From Opitutia bacterium (GTDB lineage: Bacteria; Verrucomicrobiota; Verrucomicrobiia; Opitutales; Opitutaceae), in contig JANXWT010000283.1 in the NCBI GenBank assembly GCA_025351035.1, positions 1-20,150 on the forward strand: 20,150 nt of DNA, given 5' to 3'. The notes beneath the pieces were generated by a model. The model saw nothing but the letters and a program-made list of their open reading frames with translations, did no database searches and was not told where the DNA came from. The stretch's first letter is position 1, and each line of letters opens with the position of its first letter. Positions 13,863 to 20,150 of this stretch are shown here, piece after piece. A program made the translations under genes and the position numbers.

Positions 13863-15533
13863 TTAGCGGAGGTTGCCGGCTTTTGGCGCCGGGGATTCCA
13901 CCACCCGGTAAATCCACCGGGTGAGCGTTCGGTGGTCCGAGAAAATATTCGGTGCGGTGATTTCCTCAATTCTGGCGAGGAAAGGAAGATCTTCTTCGCT
14001 CTCTTGAATCACGAGATCGCCGCTCGCGAGGTAGCCTTGCGCGGCTATGCGCCGGAACTGCGTGGGTGTCAGCAAGAGCGCCTCCAGTTTCTGATCTTCC
14101 AAGATCGGCAGCACCACCGATTCATCGCTGACCACGAAATAGACCCGCGCGTCCGGCGACTGCGCCCGCAGACTGCGCAAGCGCTCGCGGACTTTTCCCA
14201 CCAAGGGAAAGGTGCCGGTCTCGAATCGGTCGCGATCAGCGACTGCGGCCAGCATGGCGGCTGGCCCGCGATTGAACGAAAGCAGCGGCGCGGCGATCGC
14301 ACTACCCAGCGCAACAACGAGAAAACCCCAGCGCATCGTCCGAATCCACGGAGCCTCCCGCTCCCAGAGGGCGCACACCAAGGCGACCGTGCCGAGCGCA
14401 TACCAACCGATCAGGTAGCGATTGGTCCAGTGGGTAAACGCCACGGTCAGGCTGACCAGGCAGACACCGAGGAGCGCCGCGGCCGCCAGTTGCCACCAGC
14501 GTTCTCGCGGTCGCCAGCGAAAGCAAGCACCCAACATGGTCGTGACGGCCAGCATGCCGATCGGACCGAACCCGCTCAGTTCCTCCAATCCGGATTGCCG
14601 GAAGAACAGCGTGCGATCACCGAACCTCGGATCAGCCCCGACATCGGTGAGCCGCAGCCAGCCGAGCAATTTTCTCCCGGCATCGGACAAGGCGGTCACC
14701 GTCACCTGGTCGTCGCCAAAGCTGGTTGGGCCGACATAAAGGCCGCCACCCAGATTACGGATCAGGTTGGCCAAGCCGCCGCGGACACCATCGGGATTGC
14801 CCAAACGACGGAGCAAGGCCGGCGGCCCGAGCGGGTGCCCGTAAATGCGCGCCGACTCGACATAGGTTTCCACACTGCCAAACAAGAACACCGCGCCGAG
14901 CAAACCGCTCCCGACGAGCAAGGCTGGCTTCCGCTGGCTGCGGAGTTCCCAAAGTGTCCACAGCGCGAGGATGAATCCATAAAGCAGCCCCGTGGTTTTT
15001 GCGCCGGCCATGAACCCGATGGCCAGCACCATCCATGCGAGGTGGACGCCTTTGGCTTCGCGCCGCCAACGCCAACGCGCGTAGACCCACACCGCGCCGC
15101 AAAACAGAATCGGGATGTCGTTCTTGGTGCTCGAGCCCTGATAAACCAAACACGGTAGCGCCAGCAGACTCACGATTGCCACCCAAGCCGCATTCGCACC
15201 GAAGCGCGCACGCACCATTTTGAAAACCACGAAGCACGTCCCTACCAGACAGAAGAAACTCGGCAGTGCATACCCCCAGCCCAAACGAAGGAACGGCAGA
15301 TGCACGGCGTCATACGACCACGGGAAAATCACGTGAAAGACACTCGTGAAATAACCGTTGTCGAACAGTCCGCCCCGTGCCGCGAGTTCCAACCGGGCGA
15401 GATTATACATCTGCGAGTCAATCGTCGTGACGGGCGCGACCAACGCGTAAATGCCCCAGTAAGCCAATGCGCCCCACGCGAAGAAGCGCGCGACCCGGCC
15501 GATGGCACTGAGAGGTGGCGCGTCCGCGGTCAT
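13863..15533 (-). CDS. Polytopic membrane protein, GT-C glycosyltransferase-like
   Basis: A 556-residue inner-membrane protein with about ten hydrophobic helices between residues 18 and 425 and a soluble C-terminal domain (about 435-556). The first periplasmic loop after helix 1 carries TTIDSQMYNLARLELAARGG; an acidic residue (Asp39) there is typical of GT-C enzymes such as PMT/ArnT-like (GT39) proteins that use lipid-linked sugar donors. The assignment rests on architecture and that loop, not a close match, so it could be an unrelated polytopic protein. Its ATG overlaps the stop of a 40-residue membrane peptide as ATGA, so the two are translationally coupled. The stop is 51 bp from the start of the DUF3299 gene, on the same strand. 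Confidence 0.6.
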   Translation of the reverse strand: MTADAPPLSAIGRVARFFAWGALAYWGIYALVAPVTTIDSQMYNLARLELAARGGLFDNGYFTSVFHVIFPWSYDAVHLPFLRLGWGYALPSFFCLVGTCFVVFKMVRARFGANAAWVAIVSLLALPCLVYQGSSTKNDIPILFCGAVWVYARWRWRREAKGVHLAWMVLAIGFMAGAKTTGLLYGFILALWTLWELRSQRKPALLVGSGLLGAVFLFGSVETYVESARIYGHPLGPPALLRRLGNPDGVRGGLANLIRNLGGGLYVGPTSFGDDQVTVTALSDAGRKLLGWLRLTDVGADPRFGDRTLFFRQSGLEELSGFGPIGMLAVTTMLGACFRWRPRERWWQLAAAALLGVCLVSLTVAFTHWTNRYLIGWYALGTVALVCALWEREAPWIRTMRWGFLVVALGSAIAAPLLSFNRGPAAMLAAVADRDRFETGTFPLVGKVRERLRSLRAQSPDARVYFVVSDESVVLPILEDQKLEALLLTPTQFRRIAAQGYLASGDLVIQESEEDLPFLARIEEITAPNIFSDHRTLTRWIYRVVESPAPKAGNLR

Positions 15534-15652
15534 GACAAAATCAAAACCAAGCGCGCCACCAGTGAGAGCAGCATCAAGCCGCCGAGAATCGTGTAAGGCA
15601 GATTCTCCGCCTTGCCGGCCGCGCGAAGCATCGCGCCGAGATGACTGGCCAT
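15530..15652 (-). CDS. Small 40-residue membrane peptide
   Basis: The ATG at 15652 opens a 40-codon frame whose N-terminal half is hydrophilic (MASHLGAMLRAAGKAENL) and whose C-terminal half is a single hydrophobic helix (YTILGGLMLLSLVARLVLIL) ending in Ser. The stop overlaps the start of the GT-C-like gene as ATGA, the pattern of translational coupling. I do not recognise a family. It could be a single-helix partner of the downstream membrane protein. The positive residues before the helix suggest the N-terminus stays inside. The reading frame is short, so confidence comes mainly from the overlap and the clean helix. Confidence 0.55.
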   Translation of the reverse strand: MASHLGAMLRAAGKAENLPYTILGGLMLLSLVARLVLILS

Positions 15653-15763
15653 GGATTTAATGCCACAACCCAAACCAAGAAGCCGTCCCCGACGCAATGC
15701 TCCAGCGAAATTGGGTTTCCGCTTACAGGCCCATGCATTACGCGGCCGATTTCCACCGACCGC

Positions 15764-15784
15764 TTGTAGTCCATTAGACTACAA
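15764..15784. promoter_or_regulatory. Operator-like inverted repeat upstream of the small-peptide/GT-C unit
   Basis: TTGTAGTC (15764-15771) and GACTACAA (15777-15784) are perfect 8-bp inverted arms around CATTA. The site lies 24 bp after the stop of the SDR gene and 112 bp upstream of the small peptide's ATG. No T-run follows on either strand, so an operator fits better than a terminator. The TGTAGTC-type half-site recalls BlaI/CopY-like operators, but no such regulator is in the window. Confidence 0.5.
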
Positions 15785-15807
15785 ACCGACTCCGCGCGCG
15801 GGATTGA

Positions 15808-16707
15808 TCACTGCGGCTTTGGAAATCCCATCCGGCGGGCGATGATCTTGTCGACGATACGCGGGCCGAGCAGGCGCGGAAGCGTGCGATCCTTGAACGG
15901 ATGGCGCAGAATCGCGTAGCGCGTCTTGGGCTTGGCGTCGCTCAGGCAGCGCCAGATCAGATCGCCCACATCGCTCGCCGGCAGTCCCTCTTTGCCGTTT
16001 TTCCGCATGAAGCCGATGATCTTTTCCAACGCGGGACCGTAGGCCGTGTGGGCGAAGCGCTGGAGATTGCTCTCCTCGGCCTTGTCCCAAATCGGGGTGA
16101 TGATCGCGCCGGGGCCGACGACGATCACGTCGATGCCGAACAACATCAGCTCGCGCCGCAGCGACTGCGAGTAGCCTTCGAGGGCGAACTTCGACGCCGA
16201 GTAGGGACCGACGAACGGCGAACCGTTCTGGCCGGCGACCGACGAGATCATGACGATGCGGCCAGGCTTGCCCGTGCGTGCTGGGTCGGCGCCGAGCAAC
16301 GGCGCGAACGCCTGCGTGACCCGATGCACGCCGAACAGATTGATTTCAAACTGCCGCTTCAATTCGTCGAGCTCAAGATGCAGCAGCGGACCGGGCACAG
16401 CGATGCCGGCGTTGTTCACGAGACCGAACAACCGGCGGTTGCCGAGCGCTGCCGCGACTTGCGTCGCGCCTGCACGCACGGCTGCGTCGTCAGACACGTC
16501 GAAAATCAACGGCGTGACCGCCGCGCCGAATTCCTTGGTCAAGCTGTCGGCGTCGCTCTGCTTGCGCACGCTGCCGAACACCTGCGAACCCGCGCGCACC
16601 GCACTCGCCACCGCCGCGCGCCCGATCCCGGTCGATGCGCCCGTGATGACGACGGCGCGATCGAGCGAGCCTGCGGCGGACGGGAAATTGGCGTTGGAGT
16701 CGGACAT
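15808..16707 (-). CDS. Short-chain dehydrogenase/reductase (SDR), classical type
   Basis: A 299-residue NAD(P)-dependent oxidoreductase. The Rossmann glycine motif is TGASTGIG (22-29), the structural NNAG motif is at 98-101, the catalytic Ser is in MISSVAG (155-156), and the Y169-S-A-S-K173 pair is intact. An Arg in the region SVRKQ after strand 2 suggests NADPH preference. The C-terminal 70 residues (MRKNGKEGLPASDVGDLIWRCL...) are as in retinol- or 17-beta-hydroxysteroid-dehydrogenase-like SDRs. The natural substrate cannot be deduced. It stands alone, divergent from the toxin-antitoxin pair. Confidence 0.9.
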   Translation of the reverse strand: MSDSNANFPSAAGSLDRAVVITGASTGIGRAAVASAVRAGSQVFGSVRKQSDADSLTKEFGAAVTPLIFDVSDDAAVRAGATQVAAALGNRRLFGLVNNAGIAVPGPLLHLELDELKRQFEINLFGVHRVTQAFAPLLGADPARTGKPGRIVMISSVAGQNGSPFVGPYSASKFALEGYSQSLRRELMLFGIDVIVVGPGAIITPIWDKAEESNLQRFAHTAYGPALEKIIGFMRKNGKEGLPASDVGDLIWRCLSDAKPKTRYAILRHPFKDRTLPRLLGPRIVDKIIARRMGFPKPQ

Positions 16708-16892
16708 GGCTGGAGGTGGGGTTGATCAAACGAAGCAAACAACTTCACGGCCAGACTCCGGGCGCGGCGCCAGCATGACAAATGCAAAACCGGTTCTCGC
16801 GAAAGGCGACGACGCCTGTGTCTCATCCGCAAAGTCGCGCACGTCGATTGCCCGCGGCTTGACAGCGGAGCCGGACCGAGCCCTTTTGTGTC

Positions 16893-17204
16893 ATGTCCAC
16901 GACCATCCTCCGCACCCGAATCGACTCCCACCGCGCGGCCGCCGTCAAAAAAATCCTCGCCGGCCTTGGCCTTGATCCGACCTCTGCGGTCAACATGTTC
17001 TACGCGCAGATTGCCGCGCGCCGCGGTCTGCCCTTCGCCGTGCAGGAAGACGGCTACGACTACGCGCAGAGCGAATACGGCGTGACCCCCGCCGAGTTGG
17101 ATGCCGCGGCCGCGCGCATCAAACGCTCCGTCGCCCGCTCCCGCCGGCGCGGCGACTCGCTTCCCGTCCCCGCAGACTGGCGCGAACTCCGCAAGAAACT
17201 GTGA
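16893..17204 (+). CDS. RelB/DinJ-family antitoxin
   Basis: A 103-residue protein. The N-terminal ribbon-helix-helix domain (1-45) reads STTILRTRIDSHRAAAVKKIL, GLGLDPTSAVNMFYAQIAA, RRGLPF, the typical RelB/DinJ layout in which the first strand contacts DNA and the GLDPTSAV segment opens helix 2. The C-terminal half is charged (TPAELDAAAARIKRSVARSRRRGD) and should wrap and block the toxin. It is longer than the roughly 86-residue DinJ. It should repress its own promoter; a TTGACA -35-like hexamer is at 16859, but the matching -10 is poor. Its stop overlaps the toxin start as GTGA. Confidence 0.85.
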   Translation: MSTTILRTRIDSHRAAAVKKILAGLGLDPTSAVNMFYAQIAARRGLPFAVQEDGYDYAQSEYGVTPAELDAAAARIKRSVARSRRRGDSLPVPADWRELRKKL

Positions 17205-17491
17205 AAGCCGTCTTGGAGAAAAGCGGCGCGCGCTGCCTGCGGCCGCTGTCTGACCGGGACTTGGAAGTAGCGACCGCTACCATGCACGCTGCCGCCGCCA
17301 CTTTCGGCCAGCCCCACCTGCACAGCGGCCGGGGCATCCAGCAATTGCGGCCCGGCCTCTATGAGTGCCGTTCCGGCCTGGGCCTGCGGCTGCTCTTCGA
17401 GCGACACACCGACACGCTGCACTTTGTCTTCGCCGGCAACCACGACGACATCCAGGCCTACCTGAAAAACCGCCGCCGCAAGCCGCGCTGA
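17201..17491 (+). CDS. RelE/ParE-superfamily toxin
   Basis: A 96-residue toxin partner beginning at a GTG that overlaps the antitoxin stop (GTGA), so antitoxin is made first and the toxin is translationally coupled. The body has the small RelE-like alpha/beta form: two helices (RDLEVATATMHAAAATFG), then GIQQLRPGLYECRSGLGLRLLFERHTDTLHFVFAGNHDDIQAYLKNRRRKPR, with alternating strands and a basic C-terminus. Conserved features include LRPGLYECR and the F.GNHD stretch. RelE-type members cut ribosome-bound mRNA and ParE-type members act on gyrase; this sequence resembles the Gp49/HigB-like RelE side, but the target is not certain. Confidence 0.78.
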   Translation: MKAVLEKSGARCLRPLSDRDLEVATATMHAAAATFGQPHLHSGRGIQQLRPGLYECRSGLGLRLLFERHTDTLHFVFAGNHDDIQAYLKNRRRKPR

Positions 17492-17529
17492 AACGAGCCG
17501 CTCCGCCCGGCCGTGCCGGATTTCATCCG

Positions 17530-18744
17530 TCACGAAACGGGCGCGATGGTTTCGGCGACGGGGACGCGGTAGGCTTTGAAGGCGGGGACGAAGCCGCCGA
17601 GCACGCAGAGGCCGACCAAGGTTGCGGGGGCCCACCAGAAGACGGCGTTGAATTTCCACGGCTCCAGCACGACGCCGGTCTGCGCCTGGATGATCGCCGC
17701 CACCGCGCCGCCGAGCACGGCGTAGACCGCGAAGCCGAGCGCGGCGCCGAGCACGCCGATGACGGCGGCCTCGCCCACCACCGCGCCGAACACCGTGCGG
17801 CGGCGGGCCCCGAGCGCCCGGAGAATGGCGATGTCGCGCGCGCGCGCGCTCATTGAATTGTAGATGCTCACCAGCACCGAGCCCGACGCCACCGCGGCGA
17901 CGAGCCACGCGAGGAGCGTCAGCACCTGGTCGAACCAGCCGATCTTGTTGAACAGCTCGGCGACAATGGTGCCGATGGGATACGCGAAGGTGAGTTTGCC
18001 GCCGGACTGGTTGATGAGGTTGCTCGCCATCAGGCCGGCGGTCGGCGCGCGGAGCTGGATGAGCACGGCGCTGAGGTCGGCTTTCGCGAGCGGATTGTGG
18101 CCGCTCATCGTCTGGATGCCTTCGAGCGGAATCCAGATCACGCGGTCGACGGGCGTGCTCGTGGGCTCGAGGATGCCGACGACGGTGTAGACCTCGTCGT
18201 GGTCGCGCTCGGCTTTTTCGCTGACGCCGTGCTGCGGGTGAAACGTGGTGCCGAGCCTCCAGCCGAGACGCTTCGCTGCGAAACTGCCGATGACGGCCTC
18301 ATGCGCACCGAGTTTGAAATTCCGTCCGCCGGGCGCGAAGGCGTAGCGTTTGCCCGGGGCGTATTCAATCTCGGCAAAAAGTTTTTCGCCGGTGCCGACG
18401 ACGCGCCAGCCTTGGAAGCTGTCGCCGACCGCGATGGGGATGGCGGTCTTGATCGCGCCGCCGATCAGCGGATTGCGGCGAAGCGCCTCGAAGTCGGCGG
18501 CGGAGATGTTGCCCGGCGAGGATTCGAGGTGGAAAATGGAGTTGAGCACGAGCTGGAGCTTGGAGCCGCGCGCGCCGAGCACGGCGTCGAAGCCGGAGTT
18601 GGTCTGCGCGAACACGGCCTGCGACTGCGTCTTCACCACCCACACCGTCAGCAGGAGGCCGCTGGCGAGCGCGATGCTGCCGGCCGTCACGAGCGTGGAG
18701 AGCGCGTGCTGGCGGAGAGAGCGGTAGATGAGGTTGAGAATCAT
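17530..18744 (-). CDS. MacB/FtsX-type ABC transporter permease
   Basis: A 404-residue permease with the four-helix MacB/FtsX plan. Helix 1 is at about 15-37, a large periplasmic domain at 38-265, then helices at about 272-294, 322-352 and 368-388. The cytoplasmic loop SARARDIAILRALGARRRTVF (299-319) is the family's coupling segment. The periplasmic domain has a histidine group (H169, H172, H182) in TFHPQHGVSEKAERDHDEVY, followed by VVGILEPTSTPVDRVIWIPLEGIQTM, a layout I associate with ABC pairs found with DUF3299 proteins. Such mechanotransmission permeases drive periplasmic events or lipoprotein/peptide export rather than solute import. It lies 92 bp after the ATPase gene, same strand, separated by an inverted-repeat element. 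Confidence 0.88.
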   Translation of the reverse strand: MILNLIYRSLRQHALSTLVTAGSIALASGLLLTVWVVKTQSQAVFAQTNSGFDAVLGARGSKLQLVLNSIFHLESSPGNISAADFEALRRNPLIGGAIKTAIPIAVGDSFQGWRVVGTGEKLFAEIEYAPGKRYAFAPGGRNFKLGAHEAVIGSFAAKRLGWRLGTTFHPQHGVSEKAERDHDEVYTVVGILEPTSTPVDRVIWIPLEGIQTMSGHNPLAKADLSAVLIQLRAPTAGLMASNLINQSGGKLTFAYPIGTIVAELFNKIGWFDQVLTLLAWLVAAVASGSVLVSIYNSMSARARDIAILRALGARRRTVFGAVVGEAAVIGVLGAALGFAVYAVLGGAVAAIIQAQTGVVLEPWKFNAVFWWAPATLVGLCVLGGFVPAFKAYRVPVAETIAPVS

Positions 18745-18747
18745 TTT

Positions 18748-18836
18748 GTTTTACAGGAGCACGCAGAGATCGCGGAGGAGTGATATCCGGATGAATGATT
18801 GTGTTGTTCTGCTGCCTCTGTGTCCTCTTGTGAAAA
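18748..18836. repeat. Dispersed-type imperfect inverted repeat between ABC genes
   Basis: TTTACAGGAGCACGCAGAG near the left end and CTCTGTGTCCTCTTGTGAAA near the right end are imperfect reverse complements. The pattern (ttcacaggagg...cgcagag...cgcgg) is one I recall from repeated intergenic elements in Verrucomicrobia. It fills the gap between ATPase stop and permease start and may form a long mRNA hairpin inside the operon. Confidence 0.5.
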
Positions 18837-19538
18837 TTATACAGCCAGCGCCCGGTTGAGGAACGCGAAGTCCTTCATCTGCTCAAACTGCGCGAGCACG
18901 CGCTCGTCGTGGCTGACGAGGAGGAGCGCGGCGCCTTCCTCGCGGCAGACTTCGCGGATGAGGTAGAGCGCCTCGCGGGCGTTGCGGCGGTCGAGGTTGC
19001 CAGTCGGCTCGTCGGCAAGCACGAGTTTGGGGCGGTTGGCGAGAGCGCGGGCGACGGCCACGCGCTGCTGCTGGCCGGTCGAAAGCTGGCCGGGGAAGTG
19101 CCCATGCTTGTCGCCGAGCCCGACACGCCGCAGCAGTTCGATGGCATGCGTGCGGTCGACACCGCGGCCGAACGCCATGCCGAGTTCCACGTTCTCGAGG
19201 ACGGTGTGGCCTTGGAGCAGATTGAAGGTCTGGAAAATGTAGCCGATGGTCTCGGCGCGCAGCCGGTCGCGCCCGGCCTCGCCCAGCCCGGTGATCTCGC
19301 GGCCGGCGAGGAGGATGGAGCCGCGGTCGGGGGCGAGGATGCCGGCGATGAGATTGAGGAAGGTTGTCTTGCCCGAGCCGCTCTCGCCCCGGAGGGCCAG
19401 TTGCTCCGCCGCCGCCAGCGAAAATTCTCCGATGTCAACCACGCGGTGGAGGCCGGCGGCGGCGCCCGCGCCCTGAGCGCCGGCCGTCGCCGGGCGCGGG
19501 TAGGTCTTCACGAGGTCCTTGATGGTGAGAAGCGACAT
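18837..19538 (-). CDS. LolD/MacB-type ABC transporter ATPase
   Basis: A 233-residue ATP-binding subunit. Walker A is GESGSGKTT (51-59), the Q-loop glutamine is in YIFQTFNLL (Gln103), the signature is LSTGQ (152-156, a variant of LSGGQ) with QQQR following, Walker B is LVLADEPTGNLD (172-183) and the switch histidine is His210 in SHD. The QTFNLLQGHTVLENVELGM segment is typical of LolD/MacB/FtsE-type exporters. The N-terminus carries a Gly/Ala-rich insert (19-30) before the first strand is completed. It works with the permease encoded just downstream. Together they form a two-gene unit with no fused periplasmic adaptor in view. Confidence 0.93.
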   Translation of the reverse strand: MSLLTIKDLVKTYPRPATAGAQGAGAAAGLHRVVDIGEFSLAAAEQLALRGESGSGKTTFLNLIAGILAPDRGSILLAGREITGLGEAGRDRLRAETIGYIFQTFNLLQGHTVLENVELGMAFGRGVDRTHAIELLRRVGLGDKHGHFPGQLSTGQQQRVAVARALANRPKLVLADEPTGNLDRRNAREALYLIREVCREEGAALLLVSHDERVLAQFEQMKDFAFLNRALAV

Positions 19539-19629
19539 GGGTGCCGGGCCGGCGTCGGACGGAAGATCAAAGGAGGCGGCAGGTCAAATGTTCAGGGCGG
19601 GGGATTGGATTGCGGTCGGAACCACTGGG

Positions 19630-19682
19630 ACGCGGCGCCCTCGCCGCGTTTCGGGCACTCATCCGCGCCGAGGGCGACGCGG
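19630..19682. repeat. REP/BIME-like pair of hairpins
   Basis: ACGCGGC-GCCCTC-GCCGCGT (19630-19649) is a 7-bp hairpin. A second hairpin, with arms CCGCG and CGCGG (19663-19682), follows 13 bp later. CGCCCTCG in the first and CGAGGGCG in the second are also mutually complementary. It lies in the 260-bp gap between divergent ABC ATPase and pyrophosphatase genes. The rest of that gap shows only a weak TTGACT at 19737 as a possible promoter part. Confidence 0.45.
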
Positions 19683-19798
19683 CTCCAAAAACTCCCAAAC
19701 CGCCGAACCTGAAATTCCGAGCGAAAACCGAGAGAATTGACTGGCCAACACCCCAAAGCTTTTGCCAAGTTCGCCGCCTTAAAACCCATTCGTTTGCT

Positions 19799-20150
19799 AT
19801 GTTGAACACACACCCTTGGAAACGTGCGGCCGGGCAACTGCTCGCACTCGCTACCCTCGCCACGCCGGCCTTCGCCGGCGAGGCCGACATCAAGATTCCC
19901 GACCTCACGCACGTCCATTTCGACGGCCTGGGCGGCGTCAGCGGCCTCACGCTGATGTATCTCGGCATCCTGATCTGCGCGATTGGCGCGGCCTTCGGCC
20001 TCGTCCAATACACGCAGACGAAGGCGCTGCAGGTGCACCAGTCGATGGGCGACGTCTCCAACATGATTTGGGAAACCTGCAAAACCTATCTGTTCACGCA
20101 GGGCAAATTCCTCGCCATCCTCTGGGTGCTCATCGGTGGCTGCATGGTTT
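19799..20150 (+). CDS. hppA: Membrane-bound ion-translocating pyrophosphatase, N-terminal part (runs off window)
   Basis: The ATG at 19799 opens a frame that continues past the window end (117 codons visible). The start encodes a cleavable-looking leader (RAAGQLLALATLATPAFAGEA), then a periplasmic-looking stretch (ADIKIPDLTHVHFDGLG). Transmembrane helix LTLMYLGILICAIGAAFGLVQY follows, then the cytoplasmic loop and the strongly conserved ETCKTYL segment leading into QGKFLAILWVLIGGC. These are landmarks of the HppA family, which couples pyrophosphate hydrolysis to H+ or Na+ pumping. The catalytic region and the residues that decide K+ dependence and ion choice lie outside the window. It is divergent from the ABC ATPase, and no Shine-Dalgarno sequence precedes it. 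Confidence 0.88.
   Translation, partial: MLNTHPWKRAAGQLLALATLATPAFAGEADIKIPDLTHVHFDGLGGVSGLTLMYLGILICAIGAAFGLVQYTQTKALQVHQSMGDVSNMIWETCKTYLFTQGKFLAILWVLIGGCMV

Noticed and set aside
13932..15158. 408-codon + strand frame opposite the GT-C-like gene
   Set aside because: The minus-strand frame has strong transmembrane periodicity, whereas this one is a low-complexity polar sequence.
15574..15774. 66-codon minus-strand frame overlapping the small membrane peptide gene
   Set aside because: Rich in Cys, Arg and Pro with no helix or domain, and it lacks the coupling overlap that supports the 40-codon frame.
16722..16729. TTGATCAA palindrome upstream of the SDR gene considered as an FNR box
   Set aside because: The half-sites abut without the 4-bp spacer needed by FNR-type dimers.
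16859..16889. TTGACA hexamer upstream of the antitoxin considered as a full promoter
   Set aside because: The hexamer at the right spacing is TTTGTG-like and would place transcription start inside or after the ATG.

Overview
The window is high-GC, gene-dense bacterial DNA. It probably comes from Verrucomicrobiota, family Opitutaceae or close to it. This is inferred from the very long TonB-dependent receptor, the membrane pyrophosphatase, the scarcity of Shine-Dalgarno sequences before most start codons, and dispersed intergenic repeats of a kind I associate with that group. No rRNA or other marker gene is present, so the placement is tentative. I found no tRNA, CRISPR array, prophage or insertion-sequence transposase.

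Region 1 (1-4294, + strand) looks like the downstream end of a denitrification (nitrite/NO) cluster. It holds a NirV/FGE-like protein cut by the window edge, a SCO-family copper chaperone, an alginate-export-type outer-membrane porin, a DUF2249 protein and a Dnr/NnrR-like Crp/Fnr regulator. A textbook FNR/DNR box lies upstream of the porin, 41.5 bp from the inferred transcription start. The regulator carries the E-x-x-S-R recognition motif expected to read that box. The SCO gene carries two odd in-frame pieces of repeat-like DNA.

Region 2 (4436-11749) is a compact four-gene minus-strand operon: NhaC-family carrier, isoaspartyl peptidase/asparaginase (Ntn, T2 family), secreted PHB-depolymerase-like serine hydrolase, and a 1062-residue TonB-dependent receptor. 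It is divergent from a GntR/FCD regulator, and two abutting 12-bp perfect palindromes lie between them. The gene set suggests uptake and breakdown of a beta-aspartyl or related amide/ester substrate. This is the best candidate in the window for an undescribed catabolic system.

Region 3 (11766-16707) holds a CDF metal efflux protein, a tandem ACT-domain protein, a secreted DUF3299 protein, a GT-C-like polytopic membrane protein coupled by an ATGA overlap to a 40-residue membrane peptide, and a short-chain dehydrogenase.

Region 4 (16893-20150) holds a RelB/RelE-type toxin-antitoxin pair with a GTGA overlap and a MacB/FtsX-type ABC permease with its ATPase, separated by a dispersed inverted-repeat element. 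It ends with the first 117 codons of a membrane-bound ion-translocating pyrophosphatase. DUF3299, the ABC pair and the CDF gene may form a loose metal-homeostasis neighbourhood.
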